Shown here: positions 11,035-22,448 of the stretch, one piece after another
Position numbering within the stretch: position 1 is the stretch's first letter
How the letters are laid out: every line of letters begins with the position of its first letter
NCBI GenBank assembly: GCA_010015655.1
Contig: ML976664.1
Coordinates: forward strand, 881,313 to 945,312
From: Bimuria novae-zelandiae CBS 107.79
Taxonomy: Eukaryota; Ascomycota; Dothideomycetes; Pleosporales; Didymosphaeriaceae
DNA length: 64,000 nt
Direction: 5' to 3'
Notes under the pieces: generated by a model
Told to the model about the DNA's origin: nothing
What the model saw: only the letters and a program-made list of their open reading frames with translations
Database searches by the model: none
Position numbers and translations under genes: made by a program

Positions 11035-13817
11035 CTACATCACGACCTGACACGATTAGCAAGTGCCACGATGGAAGCGGCAGAGAAGTAGAAGACTTAC
11101 ACAATCGCTGTCTTTGGGTGCCTGGCCGATGCCCATCTCGTCGAAAGTCTTGGGACCTTTACCTGGAGTGGCGGCGGGCTTTGGCGCGGCGGGTTTCGCT
11201 GCTTGGGCTGGTTTGGCCGCTGGTCCTGGAGATGGGCCTTGGCCTGGTCGCGGTTGTGGTGTGGATGATTTGCCCGGTTTCGGTGCTTGCGGGTGCGGAT
11301 CGTGCGCCGACGGCCGTCCAGCAGATGCTGGTCTGGAGGAAACTGGTGACATCACCGGTCCAGGTCGAGGTCCAGGTCCTGTCGTCCCAGGCCTATCGGG
11401 ACGGGAAGATGTCCTGCTTTCCTGGCCTGGTTGAACAGTAGACGGACGGGTATGCTGCCGGGGCTCCAATGGTGCAACGTACCCGATATCGGGCAATGTG
11501 CTCTGCTTCTTTAGCGGTCCACCTGGCTGGCCAACGGTGTGTGCCTTCTGGAGCTTGCTTGGTCCTCCTGGAGCACTGAAGCCAATATCCGCAGCAGGCC
11601 GAGCGGATCCGGGTCGATCGTACGCCTCGAGGCGTTGTACACTCGGCCCGCCTGGCTGTCTGTAGGCCCCGGGCCCTGCAGATAGCCCACCGCTAGGGAC
11701 ACGGCCTCCACCGCGGCCCATGCTATCAACACTAGTAGCCGGGCGCATAGGCAGATGACCGAGATTGGCTCCATGTGCTGGCGGTCTCCCGCGGCCGTAG
11801 GGATCATTCGAAGGTGGCCCTTGGGCGTACACTTGCGGATTGATGTTGAAAGCTGAGGACGCAGGTCGGGCACTCGCGGATCGAAGCTCGGAAGCGAATC
11901 CTCCTGCCATGCTGGGTATCTGAGCATCTATTCGAGGCGGACCATCGTTTGAAGGATACGGTGCCACTGAATGAGAGCGTTGCGAGGGGGCCACAACAGG
12001 AGGCTGATCGGAGACCGGGTAAGGTGTAGTAGAAGAGTGGCGATCCGGGTACTGGCCGCCCGGCGAGTCTCCATAGTCCGAAGGACTGCTGTCGATGGTC
12101 GTTAGTGCTGGCTGCGCCAGCTTCTGCAACCTAGCTGGTCGTTGTCCTCTCATGGAGCCGTGTTGCGACTTAATTCTATTAATGGCAACCTTCTCATGAT
12201 CTTTCTTGGACAGAGTGCGGTGCATCGTCGAGATGCTCTCTATGCGTTGCATCGCATCTTTGTTCCCGTTCCGCGAAGCCTTCTCATACCACTCCAAAGC
12301 TTTATCGATGTTGACCGGGACATGCACGCCGATCTCGTGAAAGTAGCCCATGGCGAATTCTGCAGTCGCAAGCCCAGTGACCGCCGCGCGTTGGGCATAG
12401 GTGTAAGCAAGCTCCTCGTTTTTGGGGAACTCTCCCTCGTATCCGCACAAGAACCACTTGCTGATTGCCATATCCGCCTCAGCTTCGCCTTGTCGAGACG
12501 CAAGCGCGTTGTAATGGAGTGACAAAGTCGGATTGAACTCGCATCCTAGACTGCACAGCTCATAGGCAGATCCCATCTTGAGCTGGGCTTTTGCAAATCC
12601 CAGATACGCGGCTTTCTCGATATTCTGCCTGGCAGCTTTCTCGTCGTACGGTAGGAACATCTCCGGGACGGTGATCTGAGGAAGCTCTCGGGCTTGGAGC
12701 ATACCTAGTACATAAGCGCCCTGAGGAGCATTTTCATCAGCTGTGGCCGCGGCCTGCTTGATCAAATGAATTCCTCGCGCATAATCTTGTGGCTGCCCAT
12801 GCTGGCCCAGCAGCGTCATCATGCCCAACCGGTAGTTCGACGCCGAGTCTCCGGCTTCCGAGCCTGCCTGGTAGTGTTGTAGAGCCTTGATCGGATCGTT
12901 CGACTGCTCGAATTGCATGCCCATGCGGTATTCTGCTCTTGCATAACCCTTCTGCGCTGCGCGAGTGTAGCTCCTAAACGCCTCCTTCTTGTCCACGCGC
13001 AGTCCAAACTTCCCAAACTCAAGCCACATACCGCGCATGAAGTCCGCCTTGGGATGGAACTGGTCCGCCAGGAACCCGGTGACGTTCATAGCGTCGACGC
13101 GAAGCTGGTGCTCGATGGCGGGCGTGGCAGGACGGGCGCCTTGGAGCTCGGCGAGGCGCTGCTCGTTCAGCTGTGCCATGTCGACGTACTGCAGGGCGTC
13201 TTGGGCCCACGCCAGCTGCATTTCCGGGTCGTTGGAGTTGAGCACCGGCAGGCGCGCATTTTCCAACACTGCCTCCTTCTCATCGTCTGACGGGGGCACA
13301 TTCGGCGGTCGGTTCGGCAGCTTGGGGAAGATGGAGAAGTTGGGAGTTTCGCTCGGCTGGGCGAAGCTGTGGTAGTCGTGCGATGATTGCTGCTGCATGG
13401 CTTGCGGCTGCACGGCGGGCGGCTGGTTAAAGGAGGAGGAGATGCTCGCTTGCCGTGAAGGCCACTGTCCCTGGGCGCCCGGGGAAGCTTGTTCGACCGG
13501 GTAGCTGGAGCTTCGCGGCGGAAAATGCGACTGCGACTGTGGCTGCGACTGATTGAAGCTTTGTGCCGTTTGGGAGCGCGGACCGTTGGCTTCTAATTCC
13601 AAGTGAGCGATGTTTTCTTGCATGTTCTCGGGCACCTCTGGCATGAGCCTACCGCGCGTCAGCAGGAGTGCACTCTCATTATGCTGGATGTCAGACTAAC
13701 TAACCGCTGCGGTGCCGGAGAAATAAGCTCTGGATCTGGCGCGGGCATGTAAAAGTCGTCATAGCCACCAGGTACGAACGTGGCCCCCAGTTGGGGCTGG
13801 GACTGCTGATAGCTCAT
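11035..13817 (-). CDS. CHS4: Chitin synthase activator (Skt5/Chs4 type, Sel1 repeats, CaaX)
   Basis: Sel1-repeat protein of the Skt5/Chs4 family, which activates and localises class IV chitin synthase at the plasma membrane. Exons 13705-13817, 11101-13648 and 11035-11046 give 890 residues; introns are 56 and 54 nt. A Gln/Ser/Pro-rich N-terminus precedes seven or so Sel1 repeats at about 230-500 (for example AFRSYTRAAQKGYARAEYRMG, ALQHYQAGSEAGDSASNYRLG). The C-terminal 350 residues are disordered, rich in Pro, Ser and Gly. The last exon is only 12 nt and turns the end into Asp-Cys-Val-Val-Met-stop, a CaaX farnesylation box as in Skt5. If the last intron is retained, the ORF runs on and ends FHRGTC instead, without the box. 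The start at 13817 gives MSYQQSQPQLG and an in-frame join. Confidence 0.9.
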
Positions 13818-14866
13818 TGTTCGCAAGCGGTCGTCCTAACCAACACTGGGAAGCTTGACGGGTCAGTCTTTGTCTAGGAGCAAGCGAGTCTGGAGCAGCA
13901 GCGCGTGGGCGCGCGTTGATATTTGTAGAAAAGGCACATGCGGTGGTGGCCCGCGGTGACGGAGGGGGCATACCTACTTGGCGGGGTATTCACGCGGAGC
14001 TGTCGCCGTCATGCAGCTCGCTTCAGTGGTCTTCGAGCGCGCGGTGGTAGGTTTTTGTCTCGAACGTGTGATGAAAACGCCGTGTCGCGAACGTGCTGTC
14101 TCCACCGTGCCAACCGGTTATATCAAGTCCAAAACAACGGCGGGAAGCAGCGGAAGAGGGGCTGTGTCTTGGTTAGGTAGCCAGGCAATCAACCAGCTAC
14201 TGGAGATGGGTAGGCGCTGATAATGAATGAGGAAGCGCTGTTTGCTATTGAAACAATACGAAAGCGTGAAACAACGGGGGCCTTCAAGGTAGAACTGGGC
14301 CCAAGTATTAGGCCCACGGGCGTCATCCAACGCGCCACATCCGTGGACGCGCGCTCCCTTAGCACGGTACCTGGTATGCTATAATAGTAACACGTTGCTC
14401 GCAATCTCGACGTGCCGAGTGGTCCCATCTGACACGAGAAGCTGCGCCGTCAAAAGAGGCTGTGCCGAGCCACACATTCAGCCTCTAATATGCGCTCTAG
14501 CTGAACCGTGTACGATGGTGGAAATGCGGTTACGTGTTAGTGGCCTGCGAGCTCAGCTCGAAGCTTTTGTGGCCGTGTTGCATACTGAAGCAATGTCTCC
14601 CCATGGTTCCGGGTATTTGTATTTCAGACGTGTGCTACGAGACTACCTTATTGTCCTACCGACTACCTCGTGGCCTCCCACGAACACGCGTCCATCCCAC
14701 ATGCATGGTGGTCGAAGAAAAGCTCCTGCACTCCTTGGCGCTGGACCCTCCCGGCAGGTAAAGAACGTGGACCACTCGGGCGGGTGGGATCGCAATGCAT
14801 CCTCGTAGTCGGCGTTTGTATTACATATCCAAGGGGTAGCAACTAAAGCCTGCCCGACTTGTCCCT
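13818..14866. other. Intergenic region upstream of CHS4
   Basis: 1.05 kb between the ASF1 stop and the CHS4 start. Small ORFs on both strands have no recognisable motifs and no consistent splice structure. It likely contains the CHS4 promoter and leader and the ASF1 3' end. Confidence 0.45.
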
Positions 14867-15826
14867 TCATTGATGCGGCTGCGGCTGCTTCTCGCCATTT
14901 GCAGGCGGCGCATCATCCATCTCCATGTCGTCGCCACCCTCTTCTTCCAGCTCCTCTTCTTCATCGTCCTCACTCTCCTCAATGTCTTCGCTCCCAGCGT
15001 CTGACGCCGCGTCATCGTCGGCAGCGGTAGGGGCAGGACCAGCAGTATCCTCTGCACCTTCCATGGCAGCGTCCTCGCCGGCAGGAGCTGCGCCCTCTGC
15101 CTCCTCCTCCTCCTCTTCTTCTTCCTCCTCTTCGATGCCGTACTGGTCACCGTCCGCGTTGAGGTCGGCTTCAGGCTGCTCAGGGGGGAACTCGGGTGGA
15201 GCCGTCTCGTCAGAATCCCTGTCGTTGTCAGTGCTGTTGCCTGGGCTACGATGTGATCCACGAGTCATACCATTTGATCGCAAAGCGGGTCACTCGAGGC
15301 TTCTCAGCCAAGATGTTCCGCCGCACCTTCTCGATGATGGGCTTCGCCGGGGGCTCGAGCTGTAGCGCCTCGTCTGTGTATTCGTTGTTGACGTAGTATC
15401 CAACACGCACAAACTCGCGATCGTCGTAGCTGCAGCTGAGGAGGATCACGGTCACGCCAATGATCTCGTTGTTGGGGATGCGCGATAGGTCTGGAGGGTC
15501 GGCGCGGAATTCGAACTTGTTCACACCAACGGGAATGGGGCCGACGAGGACGGAGTCGAGCTCCTGGTCATGCTCGTTGCTATTACAGTCAGTAATTCTG
15601 CTGCCAAAGGGCCCCAGTGAGGGGACGTACGAGGTGGCGGAGCCGACATAGGTGAGCTTCCACTCAAGATCTATCGTTCATTAGCGGGGTTGTAAACATG
15701 TTGTCACGAGCTCTTACCCTTTTGCAGCGGCTCGTGGCACTCAAAGGTAATCAGGAACTCGTACGGCGCGTCGAACGTGGTGGGGTTGTTTCTGACCTCG
15801 ACTCCGAGAAGCGAGACGATAGACAT
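14867..15826 (-). CDS. ASF1: Histone H3-H4 chaperone Asf1
   Basis: Asf1 hands H3-H4 dimers to HIR/CAF-1 and supports Rtt109 acetylation. Exons 15718-15826, 15631-15670, 15271-15579 and 14867-15218 give 269 residues; introns are 47, 51 and 52 nt. The N-terminal 155 residues are the immunoglobulin-like core: [81 protein letters not shown] and [16 protein letters not shown]. The last junction yields [22 protein letters not shown], the usual fungal continuation. The remaining tail of about 100 residues is very acidic (11 consecutive Glu and later Glu/Asp runs). The HPC2-type protein at 39.2-41.1 kb belongs to the HIR pathway that uses Asf1, though the loci are unlinked in operon terms. Confidence 0.96.
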
Positions 15827-16222
15827 GTTGAGAAACTAGATGTGATGGAACAATTTAACAGTGTGTATTCAAAAGGCGCCGTGATGAGCTGTGGAGGGTT
15901 GAGTGTGTGTTTGGGTTGGGAAAACAAGCGGCGGACCTGCATAAATACAGAATTGACAGGCGCCAGTGAGGCAGCGAGACCCTGGACGCCAACGCGTCGC
16001 GTTACTCGCCAAATACGGTCACGTGCAGGATACTCTCTAGGTCCTAGGTATTTGATGTCCCAATGAGTGCGATTTTGGTCTCTGTATTATTTAATATGGG
16101 GTAACACGCGAAGCCTAACGAGGATAGATTTCAGAATATGAAGATTAATATATAGAATGGAATACCCAAACACCGAGCTAATATAACTACGATACTGAAC
16201 GCCGCAGAATGCACATGCATGC
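15827..16222. other. Intergenic region ASF1 / ATG22
   Basis: 396 bp holding the ASF1 promoter and the ATG22 3' end. Near 16085-16107 is one string resembling the 27-bp repeat units found at 3.35-3.55 kb (GGGGTAACAC core). Confidence 0.5.
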
Positions 16223-18214
16223 TCACGGATGCTGGTATCCCGTCTCGAAATCCTGATCTGGCCCAAGATCTTCCTCCTCACCTCCCTCTTCGGTTTCAGC
16301 CCGTGCCATTTCTTCCAGCTTCCTTGCCAACGCATACCCTTCTTCTCGGCCGCGCTCGATGTCGACAAGCATCATGATCGGGAACGGAAGTCCGATGAGG
16401 ACCGCGAGGAACCAAAATGCAGGCCTGATCTCACCGTATCGGTCAGTGATCGCACCCACAATTGCTGGACCGAACACACTGCTGCCTTTGTCGGTAATGG
16501 CGTACAGCGCGTAGAAGGCTGCTTCATATCCTGGTGGAATAAGTTCGCCAAACAGACTCCTACAATAGCTGCTTAACCCGCCGAGAACGAAGCCGTATAC
16601 TGCGCCCAGAGGATACATCTCCCACTGCTGCTGAAGACCAAAGACGCCCAGTCGACGAATTGCGGGAATGTAGCCGAGGAGACCATAAATGGGGATGAGC
16701 TCGAAAAGCAAAATGCATGCAAGAATGGTTTGCGAGGGCTTGAGGCGCAGAAAAATGCTGATGCGGGACCAAGTGAAAGCGCCGATCACGCCGGAAATGG
16801 TGGCTATCACGTTGATGAGGGCAAGCATGGCGTAGGACATTCCTAGCGTTGTCTTTGCGAATAGTACGGCGGTGCCTGATACCGTAGCGATACTGTCGCT
16901 CAAAAGAAACCATGCCGCAAGGAAGAGTAACACGTCTTTCAGGTACCGCGCATGCTTAACCGTCCGCCCGAGAGACTTCCAGCTGTATGTAAAGTAGGCG
17001 AGCGCAATGCCCAGCTTGGATTTTGTTGATGCGATATGCAGCGGAGGACCGGGCCTCGGACGCAGCCACATCGCTGTAGGGATGGTGAAGACAAACCACC
17101 ATGCGCCGATGATGAAGAGGACAAGACGTAGACCAAAGTTGGAGCTTCTGAAGGCGATTACGATAAGGATACCGAGGGTTTGCACCAGCAGTGCGGCGAT
17201 GTACCCGATCGCGATGCCGTACGAGGAAATCTTGGTAGACAAGCCGAGCTCCTGGGAAGGCGTTGCTCGCGAGACAGGATTGGGGACTGTGAGGTCGGCT
17301 TCTGAGTGCAAGCGTGGGAGGAGTGCTGTTGATGCGTCAACCACATTGTCCATCACACTCTCCTCGTGGGCGAGCTCGTTGGAGTAGTGCGCTTCATGTG
17401 CTACATGTTGGTGGTCGAGATCATCGTCCGAGTAGCTCGACTCTGAGGACAGATCCGCATACTGAACTGTTGGGTGAAACCTCACCAACAACGGCAGGAA
17501 AGAGTTGAGGAGTACAAACGAGGCCCCAAAGCACGTATTCGAGATGATAGCCAGGAAAGCGCCTAAGAGGTACACTTTCGGTACGACAGGCAGGAACAGC
17601 ATGGTCGCCGTGCTCCCTATAAAGGCGAACCACAAGAGGAACGTCTTGCGGAAGCGACCGTGGTCTGCAGCTCCCGACATGGAGATGATGAGCAGTGCCT
17701 GGATGAGGACGGATATAGAGAAGGTGTACATGGCGAAGCTGGCGGTGTTTATGTCGATGCCCAGGATCTTAACTATGCATTGCCCCTTCTCTTCATCGTG
17801 GGGTGAGAAGGCAGAGTACGTTGGTGTTGTTATGCGGGCGGTCTTGCACGGTGCGCTAGGGTCGTGGAGCAGAAAGCCGTTCTCGCGGGCGAGCTGCTCG
17901 AGGGTGACGGGGATGAAGCTGCCTATCCCGCAGACGACGAAGACCTCTGCAGCCCAGCCATACATGTAGAAGCCAGACAGCTCCTTGTCGCTGGTGAGGC
18001 GCACATCCTCGCCCTCGTAGTGCGGCGGTGAGCGGTCGGAAGCTAGGTCGTCCATGTAGTCGTCGTCGGCGTCTTCAGAAGGGCTCTGCTCGTCATCTGC
18101 TTCGTTGCTGAGCGACAGCGAGGGCGCAGACGCTTTCGACTGGTGCGAGGCATCGCGGAGGAGCTCTGGGCGTAGTTGCAGCGGTGGCAGGAACTCGGGC
18201 GCACGAGGCGTCAT
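16223..18214 (-). CDS. ATG22: Autophagy-related vacuolar permease Atg22
   Basis: Major-facilitator-type transporter of the vacuole; in yeast Atg22 exports amino acids after autophagic breakdown. A single exon of 664 codons gives 663 residues. The N-terminal 80 residues are acidic and Ser-rich. Then [19 protein letters not shown] and [17 protein letters not shown], the Atg22 signature, followed by about ten membrane segments (for example [59 protein letters not shown]). The C-terminal part has [28 protein letters not shown], highly typical. The tail is acidic. I set the start at the ATG 18214; an extension to 18253 would need a non-ATG codon. No introns, unlike most neighbours. Divergent from MED14. 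Confidence 0.93.
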   Translation of the reverse strand: MTPRAPEFLPPLQLRPELLRDASHQSKASAPSLSLSNEADDEQSPSEDADDDYMDDLASDRSPPHYEGEDVRLTSDKELSGFYMYGWAAEVFVVCGIGSFIPVTLEQLARENGFLLHDPSAPCKTARITTPTYSAFSPHDEEKGQCIVKILGIDINTASFAMYTFSISVLIQALLIISMSGAADHGRFRKTFLLWFAFIGSTATMLFLPVVPKVYLLGAFLAIISNTCFGASFVLLNSFLPLLVRFHPTVQYADLSSESSYSDDDLDHQHVAHEAHYSNELAHEESVMDNVVDASTALLPRLHSEADLTVPNPVSRATPSQELGLSTKISSYGIAIGYIAALLVQTLGILIVIAFRSSNFGLRLVLFIIGAWWFVFTIPTAMWLRPRPGPPLHIASTKSKLGIALAYFTYSWKSLGRTVKHARYLKDVLLFLAAWFLLSDSIATVSGTAVLFAKTTLGMSYAMLALINVIATISGVIGAFTWSRISIFLRLKPSQTILACILLFELIPIYGLLGYIPAIRRLGVFGLQQQWEMYPLGAVYGFVLGGLSSYCRSLFGELIPPGYEAAFYALYAITDKGSSVFGPAIVGAITDRYGEIRPAFWFLAVLIGLPFPIMMLVDIERGREEGYALARKLEEMARAETEEGGEEEDLGPDQDFETGYQHP

Positions 18215-19123
18215 CGTACCTAGCGATCCCTGCGGGCGTGTCACCGGGCGCAAGACATGACGGCTCAGCGAGTTCGGGGGCGCGCAGTAAAGTCAGGGCG
18301 GGTGAGGGGAACGTGCAGCGGAGACGATGGGAGGTGTGGAGGGGCCCGCTTGGTACAGATGCAGACATGGCTCCTCGTCGGGTTATTGATAGACAGAGGC
18401 ATGTGACGAACATGGGCCAAATCACGATATCGACGCGCCTCTACCGGTAACTCTGAGCACCCGCGACGGGGGCAGCCGAGAGTTGTGCACGCCTCTGCGC
18501 GTCATGTTATGCAGGGCGGCCGCGGCAGACTGAGCTGCTCGTGCTTATTCATCGACGGCCGATGGCCGCGAGCAACTCTCATTGTTTGATGGTGGTGCCA
18601 AGAGCGGTTCCAGGGCGTCGTCACGACCCGCCCTTGTAACCCTACCAGAGCCTGCATTCTAGCTGTCGCCCGCCCAACACAACCACCGCCGCATACGCAC
18701 ACCCACCCCAAACACACCACGTCGCGCGCGCGCCCGCCGTCGCGACCACACGCGAAGCACATACACCTGCGGCTGCCCGACCCGCCGAGTCCAGCAGCGA
18801 CGACAATGCGATAGCCGCACCAACGGGCCCCTTCACCTGCCGCTTTAGCACGCCTACCCTTTGTTACTCGTCCTGGGGCGTCGCGCTCTAGAGAATCTGC
18901 AAACACGCACCGTCCATTGCGACACGCACCTGCGCGCCCGCACACGCACCCGCCGAGGCCGCCCGCAACTCAACTTTGCACCTCTCCCAACCTCCGGTGA
19001 CACCAGCACCTCAAGATACAGTCGGCGCAGGCGCTCGAGAGGGTCGGGGAAGGAAGCGGGGAGGCTGCGGAGAGCAGCAGGGGCGGCGCGCGCTCTGAAG
19101 GGCAGCAGGACCAGGGCCAGACT
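18215..19123. promoter_or_regulatory. Divergent promoter ATG22/MED14
   Basis: 909 bp between start codons. The middle is GC-rich, with alternating CG runs near 18722-18734 and many CACGC/CGCAC words. It presumably holds the long 5' leader of MED14. No specific operator recognised. Confidence 0.4.
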
Positions 19124-22100
19124 ATGCCAGGCATCTTGAAGATGAACAACAGTGCGAACGGAGGCTTGGGCGCAAGAGACGTGGACAACAACAAGCGGAG
19201 TCATGACGGCAAAATGGTCAATGGGGAGCGCAGTGTCGTCCGGAAGGACTCGCCTGCGAGCGCGCCGGCCGTAAAGACGCCTTCGTACATCGGCGGAGGT
19301 GCGAACGGGATGTCTTCAGCAGCAACCACAGGACCACCCGCCAATCAGATCTCACAGCTCCCGCCAGAGATTCAGCACCTCCCTCCTGAGTACTACCATT
19401 CCCTCTCGAAGCTCATTCAGCGCATCTCCCAAGAAACCTACAACGAGCTCTCAGAAACCCTCATGCAGATGAAAGAGTTGAGGCCGACGCAAGTCAACGG
19501 TAACCTTCCGAATGGACTAGGCCTGGCGACCCAACAACAAGATGCCGAGATCAACAAGCAGAAGAAGCTTCTGCTCCTGAGGTTTGCGATGGATAATAGA
19601 ACGAAGTTTATCAAGCTATTGGTACTCACCGAGTGGGGCAAGAAAGCAGCAGCCGATATATCCAAGTTGGTTGATGTTCGCTTTTGGCAGAATGAACAAT
19701 CGAGCGCCCAAGATCAGGTCGACGACAAAATAGAGCAGATGAAACTGGCAATGAACATGGCAAGACAGCTCAACCCTGACATTAGGACTGCGCTGGAGAT
19801 TCTGGGGACAGGGAAGGCAGAATGGATACCAGATGTAATCATCCCCATGGTTTGCACAGGGAGATGCTAATCGGTCATAGATGGGTTTCATACCGCCTCC
19901 TCCAATGTCCGCAGAAAAGGCGCTCAAGTTGCTGCGCTACCTGAACACCTCAGTTTCCACACGGATGATTGTTCACGAAAAGATCCCACGGCAACTTTCC
20001 AAGTGGCGGATAGAGAATGGGCGTGTGACTTTTGTCGTAGACGGCGAATTCGAGGTCGATCTTCTGTCTTTTGTCGAGGACTCGTCAGATCAATTCCATT
20101 TCGTCGATATAAGGCTACTGTTCTCCCCAGCACCGACGATTGCATCCGACAGCCGTTTTTTCAGCCGCCTCAGGATCGGAATAGATAACCTACTGAGAGA
20201 CGAAGGTCTGGAGGCATGCTTTGGCTACCTCCACAACATTACGCTATCGCACAAAATCTCTATACTAGCTGCGCAGGCGAACGATTTGATCCGGAATAGA
20301 TGGGCTGGGTCGCTCCGATCTGAGTTTGCACATCGCGTGCTCTGGATCCAATACTGGCTTAACAGGCCTGGGAAAAAGAGTTGGATTGAGATTGGCGTTT
20401 CAAGCAACAAGCCGAAAGATGCAAAAGTGACATGGCGAGGTCCTCCGGTACCGTCAATAAGCGTGCGTTGGTTCCGTGAAGGCGTCCACGTGCAGGACGC
20501 AAACCTCGAGTTCGACTGGAACCATCTGTCCGCGGAATGTATGATCAAGCAAGTCATAGCACTGCACATTAGTCACCTTTTGCGGGCTACGCGCCAGACG
20601 TTCACCCAGGGCATGCTCATAAAGGCAGCTTTCTCGGATTCTGAGCCCTCGGACTGCCGACTAGATGTTGCTATAGGTTCCCCGGACCATACAACTACGC
20701 TCTCTATCGAGCCTGTCACGGGTAGATATACTTTGAGGCCAGCTAACCCTCTTTCATCTCCCACGGAAAACGCAATCAACCGCTCGCTCGACCCTTCCAC
20801 AACAAGCTACACGATCACACAATTACTGGCTCGCTCAATCCTGGAATCAATCCAACAATATTCACATCAGCTTGGCTGGAAGTCTGTCGCACGACAGGCT
20901 CTGCACATGGAGGTCGTCAAAGCAGCGGTTAACTTAGATGTGCTGCGATTCACGCTCTTCTGGCCCCGCGGTTGGTCAACGGACACAGCCCTAGCTGCAA
21001 TCGTTGATGCTGCGGGCCAATCGTGGTGGATATGTGAGATTGGTGAAAAGGGGTCTACTATCGTACGTGCTGCAAAGGTATATGTTGGGGGTCTCGATGG
21101 TCGCACGCCTCCAATCAACCGCACAACTCTGTCATCAATACAGAGGATCGCAGCTCAGCAGTATGCGTTCCAAGTCACGATGCGAGCCCTCGGACGAGAA
21201 GGCAAGACTTGCAGGCTTGAGGATGAAATCGCCACGGTACAGCGTTCAGCTTCTTTGGAGGGCCATGTGCGGGGTTGGGCCATGCACGTCAGGACATCCG
21301 ACCTCCTTTCCTCACAACCTGGAGAAGAGCCTTGGATGGAACCTGAGATGACCATTACCGGCCATCTCTTCAGAGCCGATTACCGTAATGTCTGGCACAT
21401 TGCAATGGGAACTATGGTCTCTGAAGCAGCAGCCGACATGCAGAAGCTCATGTCGGCGTCACCACAAACCAGATTTTCCTTCTTCGAAGGGGGAAAGTTT
21501 TCGATACTCTTGTCGACTCCGTTCGGCAAGGAGGTCGTCGGTGAGCTGAAAGCTCGTTTGCAAGATCTAAACCGCCTCCGATCTTTCGCAACGACCCTCA
21601 GCAAGCGCAAGATGCAACTCAGGTCATCGTCGCTTGAACAGGTCGAATTCCAGTATAGCGAAAAGCTCTCTGTAAAAGTCCTGTTCGGCAAGGGCGCGGA
21701 CATACAGGTCAAGTTCCCAGACAAGAATCCCCATAACCGCATACACAGCTTTCTGACCGACATGATCAACGACCGGTCCCCTGGTCTCTCAGACTCGGCA
21801 CACGGCGACAACAACGGTCTGGACCGATTCTGCACATCTCTCCTCTGGTCTCGCCCTATCCTAACCGCCCTCAGCGAAATCGAGAATCGCGTTCCCGGCA
21901 ACGTGGACAACCCCGCTATCCACGTGCACGATATCCGTACGTATAGAATCACGTACACCAACCCGCCATGTTCGTTCGACATCAAGCTCAAATCCAAGGA
22001 CGACCGCATGCTCTGGGACATTGAAGACAGCGAAACCAAGCCCGCCGACCTGCGCCCCAAGATCGTCCGCAGCCCCAACTACAAGCGCCTGGATACCCTC

Positions 22101-22448
22101 AAGGACGCGCTGCACAAGCTCTTCCGGGAGAGCGGCGAGCGCTGGTGGGGCGTGCGGGCCGGCATCATCGCGAATATTGATGGGATCCCGGATGCGCTGC
22201 GGCGACTGGACGAGGCGGTGCGGAGCTGCTATGTTGAGGGCGGTGTGAAGCAAGAGCCTAGTAGCGGTAACAGGAACGGTAATGGTAATGCTTCGAACGG
22301 CGCACAACCGCCGCCGAGACAGCCGCCGCCGGTTAACACAGGCAGGGCGAATAGGCCCGGTGGGAACGCGGGTAATACGATGAACATGAAGCAGCAACAG
22401 GCTGGTCGTGGGGGTGGAAATAAACGCGAGCCCATCACCATCGACTAA
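19124..22448 (+). CDS. MED14: Mediator complex subunit 14
   Basis: Med14 (Rgr1) is the backbone subunit linking the head, middle and tail modules of Mediator in RNA polymerase II transcription. Exons 19124-19834 and 19881-22448 give 1092 residues; the intron is 46 nt with a TGCTAAT branch site and phase 0. After a basic, low-complexity 70-residue leader comes LPPEYYHSLSKLIQRISQETYNELSETL, then LLLLRFAMDNRTKFIKLLVLTEWGKK, the conserved Med14 N-terminal domain. The second exon opens MGFIPPPPMSAEKALKLLRYLNTSVSTRM, also conserved. The last 60 residues are Asn/Gly/Pro-rich and end with a basic patch. The start is the first ATG of the open frame; the next in-frame Met is six codons on. Confidence 0.92.

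Noticed and set aside
14925..15365. Ser-rich 146-codon open frame on the plus strand
   Set aside because: Antisense to the acidic tail of ASF1; Glu codons read backwards give Ser/Leu.
16223..18253. Longer ATG22 reading frame starting at 18253
   Set aside because: The codon at 18253 is TTG; the first ATG is at 18214.
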